In this document: one piece after another, positions 20,034 through 30,466 of the stretch
How positions within the stretch are numbered: the stretch's first letter is position 1
Layout: each line of letters begins with the position of its first letter
Assembly: GCF_024347575.1 (NCBI RefSeq)
Contig: NZ_AP025503.1
Location: 62,001-126,000 of the forward strand
Length of the DNA stretch: 64,000 bases
From: Vibrio pelagius
Lineage (GTDB): Bacteria; Pseudomonadota; Gammaproteobacteria; Enterobacterales; Vibrionaceae
Direction of reading: 5' to 3'
Position numbers and translations under genes: made by a program
The notes under the pieces: generated by a model
What the model was told of the DNA's origin: nothing
The model's input: only the letters and a program-made list of their open reading frames with translations
Databases searched by the model: none

Positions 20034-20441
20034 GTGTTTGATATCGGTTTTTGGGAACTGGTATTAATATCTGTCGTCGGGTTAGTTGTTTTAGGACCTG
20101 AGCGTTTGCCTGTGGCAATTCGTAGTGTCTCCAAGTTTATTGGATCGGCGAAAAGCATGGCGAACAGTGTGAAAGATGAGCTTTCACATGAACTTAAGGT
20201 ACAAGAGCTGCAAGAAAACCTACGGAAGGCTGAGCAAATGGGGATGGAAGATCTCTCTCCTGAGCTGAAAAAGTCGGTGGATGAATTGAAGCAGGCGGCT
20301 GCTGAAGTTCAACGTCCATACGCTAAGCCTGAGTCTGATAAGCCAAGTGAAGCTCAAACGAGCCACACCGAGACTGCGGATCATGAATCACTTCAGGTCA
20401 ACAGTGAGGCATCAGCCACGCCAGATAAAAAAGCCGAATAG
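20034..20441 (+). CDS. tatB: Sec-independent translocase subunit TatB
   Basis: TatB joins TatC to form the receptor for twin-arginine signal peptides. It has 135 residues; the GTG start lies 3 bp after the tatA stop. The N-terminus [26 protein letters not shown] is a membrane helix ending with the family GPERLP hinge, followed by a long amphipathic charged helix and a low-complexity tail. Confidence 0.96.
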   Translation: MFDIGFWELVLISVVGLVVLGPERLPVAIRSVSKFIGSAKSMANSVKDELSHELKVQELQENLRKAEQMGMEDLSPELKKSVDELKQAAAEVQRPYAKPESDKPSEAQTSHTETADHESLQVNSEASATPDKKAE

Positions 20442-20451
20442 TCTCGCAAGG

Positions 20452-20500
20452 AGGAGTCGCGAAGTACTTAAACTGATAAGTATACGTGCGGCTCCTTTTC
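20452..20500 (+). terminator. Hairpin between tatB and tatC
   Basis: AGGAGTCGC (20452-20460) pairs with GCGGCTCCT (20488-20496) with one G-U wobble, then TTTT. It looks like a partial terminator in the middle of the tat operon; the left arm also looks like a ribosome-binding site but has no start codon near it. Confidence 0.45.
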
Positions 20501-20525
20501 GATCGTCCTTATTAAGAGGTTTGAT

Positions 20526-21272
20526 ATGTCTTCGACTGAGCAGACACAGCCTTTAATCAGTCACTTACTAGAGCTTCGCAATCGTCTACTACGTGCTATT
20601 GTTGCCGTAGTGGTGGTGTTTCTAGGGCTGATTTATTTTGCCAATGACATTTATGAATTTGTCTCGGCTCCTTTGGTAGAGCGCCTACCAGAAGGGGCGA
20701 CCATGATCGCAACCGATGTGGCTTCACCGTTTTTTACACCGTTGAAGTTAACGCTGGTTGCCTCTATTTTTGTCGCCGTTCCATTTATCTTGTATCAGGT
20801 TTGGGCCTTTGTTGCGCCTGGCTTGTATAAGCACGAGAAGCGATTGATCATGCCGCTAATGGCATCGAGCTCACTGCTGTTCTACTGTGGTGTTGCCTTT
20901 GCGTACTTTGTGGTGTTTCCGTTGGTGTTTACCTTCTTCACCACTATCTCTTTGGGGCAGGTTGAGTTTGCAACGGATATCTCTAGCTACTTAGACTTCG
21001 TACTGGCGTTGTTCTTGGCTTTTGGTATTGCCTTTGAAGTACCAGTGGCCATCATCCTACTATGTTGGACGGGAGCAACGGATCCAAAGTCGCTTTCAGA
21101 GAAACGTCCTTACATCGTGGTGGGTGCCTTTGTTATCGGTATGATGCTGACACCACCAGATATGATTTCTCAAACTCTACTGGCTATTCCGATGTGTATT
21201 TTGTTTGAAGTGGGCCTGTTTTTTGCTCGTTTCTATGTACGCAAAGAGGAAGAAGATGAAGTGGAGTCGTGA
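20526..21272 (+). CDS. tatC: Sec-independent translocase subunit TatC
   Basis: Polytopic inner-membrane receptor of the Tat system, 248 residues and six membrane helices. Family landmarks: the N-terminal [12 protein letters not shown] segment, the periplasmic [28 protein letters not shown] loop, and the conserved Glu in FGIAFEVPV (about residue 170). The ATG at 20526 has AGAGG upstream. It ends the operon before a strong terminator. Confidence 0.97.
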   Translation: MSSTEQTQPLISHLLELRNRLLRAIVAVVVVFLGLIYFANDIYEFVSAPLVERLPEGATMIATDVASPFFTPLKLTLVASIFVAVPFILYQVWAFVAPGLYKHEKRLIMPLMASSSLLFYCGVAFAYFVVFPLVFTFFTTISLGQVEFATDISSYLDFVLALFLAFGIAFEVPVAIILLCWTGATDPKSLSEKRPYIVVGAFVIGMMLTPPDMISQTLLAIPMCILFEVGLFFARFYVRKEEEDEVES

Positions 21273-21320
21273 GCTTTTCACGCAATTAATGCTTAAAAGT
21301 CAATTGTTGAACCCTTAAGC

Positions 21321-21349
21321 AAAAAGCGGCCATAGTGCCGCTTTTTCCG
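21321..21349 (+). terminator. Terminator after tatC
   Basis: AAAAAGCGGC (21321-21330) pairs with GCCGCTTTTT (21337-21346) around CATAGT. Its symmetrical A and T runs could also stop the small minus-strand ORF nearby. Confidence 0.9.
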
Positions 21350-21357
21350 TTTTATTA

Positions 21358-21474
21358 TTATCGAATTTTTAACACGTAGCCACAGTTCTGACAGATATAA
21401 ATCTCTTTAATACCAATGATTTTATGCCAAAAGGTTCGATGTTGACGTTGTAAGTGTTGTGCATGGTCACACAT
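21358..21474 (-). CDS. Short ORF encoding a 38-residue zinc-ribbon-like peptide
   Basis: On the minus strand, ATG at 21474 opens a 38-residue frame ending at TAA (21358-21360). A perfect GGAGGTGG ribosome-binding site precedes it, better than most in the window. The peptide has C2-x-H4 near the N-terminus and C28-x2-C31-G near the C-terminus, a spacing that could bind one zinc ion. It is basic and rich in His and Gln, with no membrane helix. It is followed by the hairpin shared with tatC. I infer it is a real gene from the ribosome-binding site, the metal-like motif and the fit into an otherwise empty gap. I do not recognise a named family. Confidence 0.7.
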   Translation of the reverse strand: MCDHAQHLQRQHRTFWHKIIGIKEIYICQNCGYVLKIR

Positions 21475-21575
21475 AATCAACCACCTCCATATGCAGAGGG
21501 GTGATATTAGACCGATTGAGCTGTTAACTCAAATGGAAAGTGTGATTTTATAATATTTTCTTATGGTATGGTGGT

Positions 21576-22337
21576 CTATAATTTAAACAGCTGTTTGGCA
21601 TTGTGAGTTGTGATCATATCGACTTCTTCCACTGTAATACCTCGTAAGTCTGCAATTCGTTTTGCGACAAGTTCTGTATAAGCTGGCTCATTGCGCTTGC
21701 CGCGGTTTGGCGTTGGTGCTAGATACGGGCAATCTGTTTCTAAGATGACGAGATTCATATCGAGGTGTGGAATCACCTTGTCCATACCTGAGTTTTTGAA
21801 GGTAGAAACGCCCCCCAAACCTAAGTGGAAACCGAGCGCGTTGATCGCTTGAGCCTCCTCTAAGCTGCTACCAAAGCAGTGGAATACACCACGAAGGCTG
21901 CCATCTTGTTGTTGCTTCAATAGAGCTAACGTCTCTTCAATCGAATCTCGGGTGTGGATAACCACCGGTAGGTCGAGCTCTTTAGCCCACTGCAGTTGAG
22001 TAACAAAGGCGTACTCTTGCTCCGCTTTGTAGGTTTTATCCCAGTAGAGGTCGATACCAATTTCACCCACGGCGATAAAATCGTGCTTGTCGAACCAGGC
22101 ACGGATAGTTTTCAGTGTATTTTCAATATTTCCATCAACATAGCACGGGTGAAGCCCCATCATTGAGCGGCAAATTTCAGGAAATTGGCGCTCGGTTGCG
22201 AGCATAGGTTCGATAGAGTCGAGGTCGATATTAGGTAGAAGAATGCGATCAATGCCTTGGGCTAGCGCGCGTTGAACGACTTGATCTCGGTCGCTATCAA
22301 ATTCACTAGCGTAGATATGGGCGTGAGTATCGATCAT
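21576..22337 (-). CDS. tatD: TatD-family metal-dependent deoxyribonuclease
   Basis: Two-metal hydrolase with 3'-5' DNA exonuclease activity in E. coli; despite the name it is not needed for Tat transport. It has 253 residues. Metal ligands are visible: DTHAHI (residues 3-8), the Glu of VGEIGIDLYWD, the His of VIHTRDS, the His of FHCFGSS, and the Asp of LETDCPYLAP. It lies convergent with tatC and the short ORF is upstream on the same strand in the opposite order, so they are unlikely to form an operon. Confidence 0.95.
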   Translation of the reverse strand: MIDTHAHIYASEFDSDRDQVVQRALAQGIDRILLPNIDLDSIEPMLATERQFPEICRSMMGLHPCYVDGNIENTLKTIRAWFDKHDFIAVGEIGIDLYWDKTYKAEQEYAFVTQLQWAKELDLPVVIHTRDSIEETLALLKQQQDGSLRGVFHCFGSSLEEAQAINALGFHLGLGGVSTFKNSGMDKVIPHLDMNLVILETDCPYLAPTPNRGKRNEPAYTELVAKRIADLRGITVEEVDMITTHNAKQLFKL

Positions 22338-22463
22338 GGTTGTGTCCTGAAAAGCTGAAGAAACGTGTTGCCAAGAGTATACGGCAGTGTGAGGAGAAGG
22401 TCATTTTTTGCCATTTATCCCGGTTTTTACGGGGGATTTAGGTTTTACTGCTAGCGTCTTTAG

Positions 22464-23591
<1,128 letters not shown>

Positions 23592-23663
23592 TCGTCGAGA
23601 CTAAGGTGTGTTGATCTTTCGAACAAAATTTGACCACGAAAGGTCAACACGCCCTAATCATAG

Positions 23664-23690
23664 AAGGCCAGCCATCATGCTGGCCTTTAT
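23664..23690 (+). terminator. Terminator after hemB
   Basis: AAGGCCAGC (23664-23672) pairs with GCTGGCCTT (23679-23687), followed by TATTCG. The T-run is short but the stem is strong. Confidence 0.8.
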
Positions 23691-23710
23691 TCGTTTTTAG
23701 GAGATTTAAA

Positions 23711-24145
23711 ATGACCGTTGTGGTTCGAGAGGGGACATTGGAAGAGTGCGTGGCTGTCGTACAGCAGATCGATGAGTTCAGCCACAAAGAGAGTGTTGAA
23801 TCGCTTTCAGCTCGTCTACAAAACAAAAAACAGTTGGTACTCGTTGCAGAAGAGGATGGGCAGCTGCTCGGTTTTAAAATTGGTTATCAGTTAGATGAAC
23901 ACACTTTTTATAGTTGGTTTGGTGGAGTCTCTCCTTTAGCTCGAAACAAAGGCGTCGCGCAGCTTCAATTGGATTTTCAGGAGCAATGGGTACGAGATCA
24001 GGGCTATAAACAGCTAAAAGTGAAGTCTAGAAACCAATTTTCTTCGATGTTGAGATTGCTATTGAGAAATGGTTATATGATAGAAAATTTGGAACAAAAA
24101 GAAGATATTAAAGAGAATAGGCTGCACTTTGTGAAGCAGATATGA
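23711..24145 (+). CDS. GNAT-family N-acetyltransferase
   Basis: Predicted acetyl-CoA dependent acetyltransferase of 144 residues. The ATG at 23711, with TAGGAGA upstream, is preferred; an earlier in-frame start would run through the hemB terminator. The fold is suggested by the central LVAEEDGQLLGFKIGYQ strand pair, the YSWFGGVSPLARNKGVAQLQL segment (GNAT motif A; the usual RGxGxG is changed to ARNKGVA) and a C-terminal KSRNQFSSMLRLLLRNGY segment. The acceptor is unknown. It stands just upstream of the Fur-regulated ryhB promoter. Confidence 0.85.
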   Translation: MTVVVREGTLEECVAVVQQIDEFSHKESVESLSARLQNKKQLVLVAEEDGQLLGFKIGYQLDEHTFYSWFGGVSPLARNKGVAQLQLDFQEQWVRDQGYKQLKVKSRNQFSSMLRLLLRNGYMIENLEQKEDIKENRLHFVKQI

Positions 24146-24158
24146 GATGACGTTTTGA

Positions 24159-24226
24159 TGATAATTACAATTAAATGAGATTTATTATCATTTAACTGTT
24201 GACTATCAAATGAGAATCATTATTAT
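24159..24226 (+). promoter_or_regulatory. ryhB promoter with clustered Fur boxes
   Basis: The promoter has TTGACT (24199-24204) and TATTAT (24221-24226), 16 bp apart. Against the Fur 7-1-7 consensus TGATAATnATTATCA, two sites each match 12 of 14 positions: 24176-24190 and 24211-24225, the second lying between -35 and -10. A third at 24159-24173 matches 11 of 14. Iron-loaded Fur should block transcription. Confidence 0.88.
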
Positions 24227-24232
24227 TAACTG

Positions 24233-24453
24233 CGTCTTAGGGAATGAGGAAATGTTCACAAGGATGTTTAGTAACTGAGCGCTACGCTGAGTTACCAACA
24301 GAATTCTCGCGAACTTAAACTAAGTTCTTTTTGACACGACATTGCTCACATTGCTTCCAGTGTAATTTATAGCTTTTTGGTTAAGCTGTGGTATTCAATT
24401 GAATAGCTTCACCGCTTTTTGCTAGGCGACATCCTCGGGTGTCGCTTTTTTTC
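24233..24453 (+). ncRNA. ryhB: RyhB small RNA
   Basis: Iron-responsive, Hfq-dependent RNA that represses messages for iron-using proteins when iron is scarce. The pairing core known from E. coli RyhB is nearly unchanged at 24335-24360 (CGACATTGCTCACATTGC, then TTCCAGT). Start is estimated from the -10; the end is a GCGACATC-CTCG-GGTGTCGC hairpin and T-run (24426-24452). At about 220 nt it is more than twice the E. coli length and matches the longer form known in Vibrio. The added 5' half has no counterpart in E. coli. Confidence 0.93.
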
Positions 24454-24536
24454 TATCTTAATTTCAACAAGATGCATATACGGCACCATAAAGGTGCATG
24501 CATAAATCCTCACCAATATTCTTTTCCACAATGCAA

Positions 24537-24693
24537 GATCGAAAAAAGATCGTTGATCATCTGTTCGATCTCTATTTTATCTTTTTTATTTCAATATCTT
24601 AGGTTATGTTTTTGTCTTGTGTTACGAACTTCTCAACAGGGTGGATAAATAATATAAACAGAGTTATCCACAGATGGGGTGGCTTGTGGAACA
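24537..24693. promoter_or_regulatory. DnaA-box and GATC cluster upstream of polA
   Basis: Four GATC sites lie within 34 bp (24537-24570). The last continues as GATCTCTATTTTA (24567-24579), which matches the 13-mer of E. coli oriC at 9 of its 11 fixed positions, followed by an AT-rich run. About 100 bp on is a perfect DnaA box TTATCCACA (24664-24672), with near matches at 24640-24648 (minus strand, 8 of 9), 24522-24530 (8 of 9) and 24685-24693 (minus, 7 of 9). The genes normally beside Vibrio oriC (mnmG, mioC) are absent. I read it as a DnaA/SeqA-responsive control region of polA rather than the chromosome origin. Confidence 0.6.
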
Positions 24694-24826
24694 AAAAATA
24701 ACAAGATTCTGTTTATAACAAACACAACCCATTCTACGGATACAGATCGACAACGTGGAATCCCGTCACCATACGTGGCATGCTTACCTCATTATTTCTG
24801 TACTTATTACTGGATACACAAACATT

Positions 24827-27631
24827 ATGGCTCGTATTCCTGATAATCCATTGATTTTGATTGATGGCTCTTCTTACCTCTATCGCGCGTTCCATGCTTA
24901 CCCGGGCACCATGAGTAATGGTGATATTCCCACTAACGCTATTTATGGTGTGGTGAACATGCTACGCAGCATGATGCGTCAATTCGCTTCAGATCGCATT
25001 GCCGTTGTTTTCGATGCTAAGGGCAAAACGTTCCGTGATGATATGTATCCAGAATATAAAGCCAATCGCCCGCCTATGCCGGATGATCTGCGTTGCCAGA
25101 TTGAGCCTCTGCACAATGTGATTCGTGCAATGGGTCTGCCATTGATCTCGATCCCGGGCGTGGAAGCGGATGATGTTATTGGTACGTTGGCGTCACAAGC
25201 ATCCAAAGCGGGTATGCCAGTACTGATCAGTACCGGTGATAAAGATATGGCTCAGTTAGTTGATGATAACGTTACGCTGATCAACACCATGACGAATGTG
25301 GTGATGGATCGTGAAGGCGTTATCGAGAAGTTCGGTATTCCACCAGAACTGATCATCGACTACTTGGCACTGATGGGCGATAAAGTGGATAACATTCCTG
25401 GTGTACCGGGTGTCGGCGATAAAACGGCGACGGCGCTACTTCAGGGTATAGGTAGCATCGAAAAGCTGTACCAAAATTTAGACGACATCGCAGCACTTGG
25501 ATTCCGTGGTTCGAAAACTATGGCTAAGAAGCTGGTTGATAACGAAGAGAACGCCAAGCTTTCTTACGAGCTAGCGACCATCAAATTGGATGTTGAACTA
25601 GAAGAGACACCGGAGTCCTTAGTTAAAGGGGCGCCAAATATAGACGAGCTGATCAAACTGTATGGACAACTCGTGTTTAAGTCGTGGTTGAATGAGCTGT
25701 TAGAAGGCGGCACTGGCGTGGTTGAGGCTGATGAGAAGTCTGGTGCGGCTGGCGCTGCACGCTCTGTAGCACCAACGTCATCAAGTGTAGAGATGAACAC
25801 TTCAGCTGTGACCATTGATCGCAGCAAGTACGAAACGATTCTGAATGAAGAGGACTTCAATGCTTGGCTAGAGAAGCTAAAAGCAGCGGAAGTGTTTGCC
25901 TTTGATACGGAAACGGACAGCCTTGACTACATGGTGGCGAATCTAGTCGGTTTATCGTTCGCGACAGAAGAGGGCGTTGCCGCTTACGTACCAGTGGCAC
26001 ATGACTACCTAGACGCGCCAGCACAGCTGGATCGTGATTGGGTACTGGAACAGCTGAAGCCGATTTTAGAAGACGATACTCAAGCCAAAGTCGGTCAGAA
26101 CCTTAAGTACGATGCGTCTGTACTTGCGCGCTACGGTATTGAGATGAAGGGCATTAAACATGACACCATGTTGGCATCTTACGTTTTCAACAGCGTAGGT
26201 GGTAAGCACGACATGGATAGCCTTGCGCTGCGTTTCCTACAACACAGCTGCATCTCATTCGAGCAGATTGCAGGCAAGGGCAAGAAGCAACTGACGTTTA
26301 ACCAGATTGAACTGGGCGAGGCGTCTCCTTACGCAGCTGAAGACGCGGATGTCACCCTACGTCTGCACAATCGTTTGATGCAACACATCGAGCAAGATGA
26401 AAAGCTAAAAGCGATTTACGAAGAGATTGAAGTGCCATTGGTACCGGTGATCTCTCGCATTGAACGCACCGGTGTCTTTGTCGATGACATGCTGCTAGGT
26501 GCACAGTCGCAAGAAATTGCCGCGCGTCTTGATGAGCTTGAGCAGAAGGCTTACGAAATCGCCGAGCAAGAGTTCAACATGAACTCACCAAAACAGCTGC
26601 AAGCGATTCTATTCGAAAAGATGGGTTTACCTGTGGTGAAGAAGACGCCATCGGGCGCGCCATCGACCAATGAAGAAGTGCTGCAAGAGCTGGCTCTGGA
26701 TTACCCACTGCCGAAGTTGATTCTGGAATACCGTGGTTTGGCTAAGCTTAAGTCGACTTACACAGACAAGCTACCGAAGATGATCAATGCAGAGACAGGT
26801 CGCGTACATACTTCTTACCACCAAGCGGTAACGGCGACAGGTCGTCTATCTTCGACAGATCCAAACCTGCAGAACATTCCAATTCGTAACGAAGAAGGAC
26901 GTCGTATTCGTCAGGCATTTGTCGCGCCTCACGGCTGGAAGATTCTTGCTGTCGATTACTCTCAGATTGAACTGCGTATCATGGCGCACCTATCTGGCGA
27001 TAAAGCGCTACTTGAAGCCTTCCAACAAGGTAAAGATATCCACGCCGCAACGGCAGCTGAGATCATCGGCGTGAGCATTGATGATGTGACTTCAGAGCAG
27101 CGTCGTCGCGCGAAAGCGGTTAACTTTGGTCTTATCTACGGTATGAGTGCCTTTGGTCTTGCGAAGCAGCTAGGTATTCCTCGTGGCGAAGCTCAGCACT
27201 ACATGGATACTTACTTTGAGCGTTACCCTGGCGTAATGCAGTATATGGAAGACACACGCAGCGCGGCTTCTGAGCAGGGCTTTGTTGAGACGATTTACGG
27301 TCGTCGTCTACACCTACCAGAAATTAAATCTCGTAACGGTATGCGTCGTAAGGCAGCGGAGCGTGCGGCGATCAACGCACCAATGCAAGGTACTGCGGCT
27401 GACATCATCAAGAAAGCGATGCTGTTGGTGGATGAGTGGATTCAAGCTGAAGGCGCGGGTCGCGTGAAGCTACTGATGCAAGTACACGATGAACTGGTGT
27501 TTGAAGTAGAAGAGTCAGCATTAGCTGAAATTGAAAGTAAAGTACAAGAATTGATGGAATCAGCCGCTGAGCTAGATGTCCCACTGGTTGCGGAAGCAGG
27601 CCATGGTGACAACTGGGATCAGGCCCACTAA
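24827..27631 (+). CDS. polA: DNA polymerase I
   Basis: Repair and Okazaki-fragment processing polymerase, 934 residues from the ATG at 24827, where the protein begins [27 protein letters not shown] as in the family. An earlier ATG would add 24 unrelated residues. Order: 5' nuclease domain (about 1-300, with [18 protein letters not shown]), 3'-5' exonuclease domain (about 345-525) with the catalytic FDTETDSL intact, and polymerase domain (about 530-934) with VDYSQIELR and the C-terminal QVHDELVFE. Proofreading is therefore expected. It sits between a DnaA-box cluster and spf, as polA-spf are linked in E. coli. Confidence 0.98.
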   Translation: MARIPDNPLILIDGSSYLYRAFHAYPGTMSNGDIPTNAIYGVVNMLRSMMRQFASDRIAVVFDAKGKTFRDDMYPEYKANRPPMPDDLRCQIEPLHNVIRAMGLPLISIPGVEADDVIGTLASQASKAGMPVLISTGDKDMAQLVDDNVTLINTMTNVVMDREGVIEKFGIPPELIIDYLALMGDKVDNIPGVPGVGDKTATALLQGIGSIEKLYQNLDDIAALGFRGSKTMAKKLVDNEENAKLSYELATIKLDVELEETPESLVKGAPNIDELIKLYGQLVFKSWLNELLEGGTGVVEADEKSGAAGAARSVAPTSSSVEMNTSAVTIDRSKYETILNEEDFNAWLEKLKAAEVFAFDTETDSLDYMVANLVGLSFATEEGVAAYVPVAHDYLDAPAQLDRDWVLEQLKPILEDDTQAKVGQNLKYDASVLARYGIEMKGIKHDTMLASYVFNSVGGKHDMDSLALRFLQHSCISFEQIAGKGKKQLTFNQIELGEASPYAAEDADVTLRLHNRLMQHIEQDEKLKAIYEEIEVPLVPVISRIERTGVFVDDMLLGAQSQEIAARLDELEQKAYEIAEQEFNMNSPKQLQAILFEKMGLPVVKKTPSGAPSTNEEVLQELALDYPLPKLILEYRGLAKLKSTYTDKLPKMINAETGRVHTSYHQAVTATGRLSSTDPNLQNIPIRNEEGRRIRQAFVAPHGWKILAVDYSQIELRIMAHLSGDKALLEAFQQGKDIHAATAAEIIGVSIDDVTSEQRRRAKAVNFGLIYGMSAFGLAKQLGIPRGEAQHYMDTYFERYPGVMQYMEDTRSAASEQGFVETIYGRRLHLPEIKSRNGMRRKAAERAAINAPMQGTAADIIKKAMLLVDEWIQAEGAGRVKLLMQVHDELVFEVEESALAEIESKVQELMESAAELDVPLVAEAGHGDNWDQAH

Positions 27632-27665
27632 TCACTTTTTAACCTTATTTACGAAATTAGTATGA

Positions 27666-27693
27666 GCCAGTGCACAAACACTGGCTTTTTTTT
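27666..27693 (+). terminator. Terminator after polA
   Basis: GCCAGTG (27666-27672) pairs with CACTGGC (27679-27685), followed by eight T residues. Confidence 0.92.
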
Positions 27694-27806
27694 ATCATGA
27701 ATAAAGCGAGCTACTTCAAGCGTTCGAAGTGTTTTAATAAAACATTCATGAAAAAAAACTACAAAAATTGTTTTCATTTCTGAGCAATTGTTGTACATTA
27801 AATCTC

Positions 27807-27911
27807 GTAGGGTACAGAGGTAAGATGTTCTATCTTTCAGACCTTTTGTTTCACGTTATTGGATTAGGCTGATTCAGCCGCCCCAGTCAGTATTTGACTG
27901 GGGCGTTTTTT
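27807..27911 (+). ncRNA. spf: Spot 42 small RNA
   Basis: Hfq-dependent RNA that represses carbon-uptake and catabolic genes when cAMP-CRP is low. It begins GTAGGGTACAGAGGTAAGA, identical to the E. coli start, and ends with the CCCCAGTCA...TGACTGGGG terminator and T-run. Length is about 105 nt against 109 in E. coli, with small changes in the middle. Position downstream of polA is the conserved one. A promoter fits upstream: TTTTCA (27771-27776), 17 bp, TACATT (27794-27799). A 15-bp dyad TGTTTTA-A-TAAAACA (27730-27744) is centred near -70; it is not a clear CRP site. Confidence 0.97.
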
Positions 27912-28141
27912 CTTGTACGGAAGAAAATTTTCCAAACCCTCTTTTCTCGCCAATACTAACCCACCTTTCGCTTGTCTATCTCAACCAGAACAGTCTCATC
28001 GACAAATACGCTATGATTTGATGTTTGTGGAATAAAGCGATCAAAATGTAACTTTCAATCAAAGCCTCTTAGTCTTGTTTTATCTGAGAAAATAACCTTG
28101 TTAAATCTGGAGTGTGCCGCGATTTGGTTATTATTGCTGCT

Positions 28142-28789
28142 TTATTTGCTCTGCTTTTCAGTCGTTAAGCTTTCCTGCGCATCGCTTTTTTGATCAATGG
28201 CTTCCATTAAGTACTGTTGTTGGTCGGTGCTGTATTTCAACGCTTCCGCAGTGATCTGGATGGATTTCGCCATCGCCGAGATATTGCTGGTGGCTTGGAC
28301 GAGAGTATGTTGCATCGGTTTTAGAATCAGTAGATAGATAGCAATCAAAGCCAAGATGATGACAGCCACGATAGCGACCAAGGCAATCAATATTTTGCTC
28401 TGGATATCATCAAGTAAAGTTTGGCTAGTCTGCTGGAAGGTCATTCGTGAGTGTTCAAACACTTCGGGAAGGTGATTGATCGATTGGGTCGTTGCGATGC
28501 TCAATTGATTAATACTAGCGATTGTTTCATCGAGCGCTTGTTGTTGGTCTTGACTGAGATTGGGATTATTGACAATAGACTGCAGTGACTCAGAGATGAC
28601 CTGCAGCGACTGGCTGGCTTCTTTGGCATATTTCTCCATACCATCGAGGTCGAGAGTCATGTCGACATTCATCAGAGCTGGCGGCGGAGTCTGGGTCTGT
28701 TCGGCATGCAGCGATAGTGGCGTGAATAATAGTGGCATCAACAAGCTGATAAGGGCCAAAATTCGTAGCAGTGTCCATTTTTTTAACAT
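28142..28789 (-). CDS. Unknown signal-anchored membrane protein (215 residues)
   Basis: I do not recognise a named family. The N-terminus is a clear signal sequence (about residues 8-29, ending near LHAEQ). Residues about 30-130 are polar, Gln/Ser-rich and probably helical. A strong membrane helix follows (about 135-157, ILIALVAIVAVIILALIAIYLLIL), then a cytosolic helical tail of about 55 residues. Such a layout (periplasmic helical part, single membrane helix, cytosolic helix) is like the input half of a chemoreceptor but there is no HAMP or signalling domain. It stands alone between spf and engB. Confidence 0.8.
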   Translation of the reverse strand: MLKKWTLLRILALISLLMPLLFTPLSLHAEQTQTPPPALMNVDMTLDLDGMEKYAKEASQSLQVISESLQSIVNNPNLSQDQQQALDETIASINQLSIATTQSINHLPEVFEHSRMTFQQTSQTLLDDIQSKILIALVAIVAVIILALIAIYLLILKPMQHTLVQATSNISAMAKSIQITAEALKYSTDQQQYLMEAIDQKSDAQESLTTEKQSK

Positions 28790-28908
28790 CAGTCTTCCTT
28801 TCCCATTATTAAGTTAGATGACAGCTATTCAACCATTGTTATCATCTATTTATTCTATTTCTGTCTGTCAGTATGGCTCACTCAGAGCGCTAGCCGATGA
28901 AAATTAGG

Positions 28909-28940
28909 TAAAAAAATACCCCGCTTATATAAGCAGGGTA
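28909..28940 (-). terminator. Terminator after engB
   Basis: On the minus strand TACCCTGCTTAT and ATAAGCGGGGTA pair (one mismatch) and are followed by seven T residues. Confidence 0.85.
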
Positions 28941-28977
28941 AGTCTTCTATTCATCAAAGCTAACGAATGTGTCTATT

Positions 28978-29637
28978 TTAGACCTCGTCGTTGCGCTCTT
29001 CTTCTGCAAGTTCATCGATCATTTGCTCAGCAAGCGCAGGTGCGAACCATTCGTCCATTTTGCTGCGTAGCTGGTCAACACCAATGCCTTTTAGAGAAGA
29101 GAACACGTCAACGGCAACATCACCTCCGAAAGATTGCGCATCTTTACGAATCTTGAGTAGCTGTGCTTTGCGCGCGCCTTGTTTTAGCTTGTCGGCCTTA
29201 GTTAGCAGGACTTGTACTGGGATGCGGCTATCGATAGCCCAGTAGATCATCTGTTGGTCAAGGTCCTTCATTGGGTGGCGGATATCCATCAATACCACCA
29301 AACCTTTTAACGATTCACGCTTTTGAAGGTATTCACCCAGTGACTTCTGCCACTTTTTCTTCATTTCTAGTGGTACTTGCGCGAAGCCGTACCCTGGTAA
29401 ATCGACAATATGACAACCGTCAGTCACCTTAAACAGGTTGATCAGTTGAGTACGACCTGGGGTCTTACTGGTTTTCGCTAGACTTTTTTGGTTGGTCACG
29501 CGATTTAGTGCACTAGATTTACCAGCATTGGAGCGTCCTGCGAACGCAATTTCGATCCCTTCGTCTTCTGGTAAGTGACGAATATCAGGTGCACTGGTAA
29601 TGAAATGCGTGTTTTGATAATGAATTTTTACGCTCAC
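28978..29637 (-). CDS. engB: Ribosome biogenesis GTPase EngB (YihA/YsxC)
   Basis: Essential GTPase in large-subunit assembly. The GTG at 29637 is chosen: TGGAG lies 7-11 bases upstream, and the protein begins [20 protein letters not shown], the family start. A longer frame to 29787 exists but adds about 50 residues with no family match and would overlap the cytochrome c4 start. Length is 219 residues. GTPase motifs: G1 [10 protein letters not shown] (about 34-43), G3 DLPGYGF, G4 TKADK. It is divergent from the cytochrome gene. Confidence 0.95.
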   Translation of the reverse strand: MSVKIHYQNTHFITSAPDIRHLPEDEGIEIAFAGRSNAGKSSALNRVTNQKSLAKTSKTPGRTQLINLFKVTDGCHIVDLPGYGFAQVPLEMKKKWQKSLGEYLQKRESLKGLVVLMDIRHPMKDLDQQMIYWAIDSRIPVQVLLTKADKLKQGARKAQLLKIRKDAQSFGGDVAVDVFSSLKGIGVDQLRSKMDEWFAPALAEQMIDELAEEERNDEV

Positions 29638-29785
29638 TGTTAACTCCATCTCGACTTTGTGTAGTCGATTGATTACTTTTTTGTGAATTTGTGTAAAATA
29701 ACCGTGCTCGGCATAAGGTCGCCTATTGTACCATGAGTGGCAACATAGAGTGGTACTGGAAGCTTGATAATTATAATGGAATGTC

Positions 29786-30403
29786 ATGAAGAAATTAGCG
29801 CTAATTTTGAGTCTATTAGCCAGCTGCTCAGTATGGGCTCAAGGTAGTATTGAAGCTGGTAAAGCCAAATCACAAACATGTGTTGCCTGCCACGGTGCTG
29901 ACGGCAACAGTCTGATCACACAGTACCCTAAACTGGCTGGTCAACATGAGAAATACCTAGAGAAGCAGTTAAAAGATCTCAAGTTAGGTATGACTAGTGG
30001 TGGTAAACAAGGTCGTAATGAGCCTGTAATGGGTGCAATGGCGATGCCTCTGTCTGAACAAGACATGGCTGACCTAGCTGCATATTACGCATCTCTGCCT
30101 ATCTCTAACAACTCTACGCCAGAGAACGTAGTAGAAGAGGGTCAGGTTCTATACACTGCGGGTGACGCTGAACGCGGCCTAACGGCGTGTATCGCTTGTC
30201 ACGGTCCTCGTGGTAACGGTACAGAGCTATCTGGTTTCCCTAAGATTTCTGGTCAGCACGCAGAATACATCAAGGCACAGCTTGAGAAATTCCGCGATGG
30301 TAGCCGTAACAACGACATGAACGCGATGATGCGTGATGTAGCTAAAAAGCTAACAGACGCAGACATTGAAACCTTATCGAAGTACGTTGGTGGTCTACAC
30401 TAA
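29786..30403 (+). CDS. Periplasmic di-heme cytochrome c4
   Basis: Electron carrier of 205 residues made of two class I cytochrome c domains. The signal peptide ends near SVWAQG (about residue 20). Heme attachment motifs CVACH (about 32-36) and CIACH (about 133-137) are each followed by the GxxGN segment and later by a distal methionine ([16 protein letters not shown]). In this family the protein passes electrons to cytochrome c oxidase, often cbb3 type. The engB-cytochrome c4 pair is conserved in gammaproteobacteria. A terminator follows. Confidence 0.94.
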   Translation: MKKLALILSLLASCSVWAQGSIEAGKAKSQTCVACHGADGNSLITQYPKLAGQHEKYLEKQLKDLKLGMTSGGKQGRNEPVMGAMAMPLSEQDMADLAAYYASLPISNNSTPENVVEEGQVLYTAGDAERGLTACIACHGPRGNGTELSGFPKISGQHAEYIKAQLEKFRDGSRNNDMNAMMRDVAKKLTDADIETLSKYVGGLH

Positions 30404-30466
30404 TTTGTCGGTTTCTCGCTCTTAATTAAGAGTAAAGAAATGTACGTTCGAGCAATATTTAGGATG

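Noticed and set aside
24439..24648. Plus-strand 69-residue frame between ryhB and polA
   Set aside because: It starts inside the ryhB terminator, has no ribosome-binding site and runs through the GATC/AT-rich cluster.
24537..24826. The chromosome replication origin
   Set aside because: DnaA boxes and GATC sites are suggestive, but the usual Vibrio oriC neighbours mnmG and mioC are not here and the cluster is short. It is reported as an oriC-like regulatory region only.
27730..27744. CRP site in front of spf
   Set aside because: TGTTTTA-A-TAAAACA is a perfect dyad but lacks the TGTGA/TCACA core and has the wrong symmetry for CRP.
29638..29787. Longer EngB with about 50 extra N-terminal residues
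   Set aside because: The extension has no family match and covers the divergent promoter region of the cytochrome c4 gene; the GTG at 29637 has a proper ribosome-binding site.
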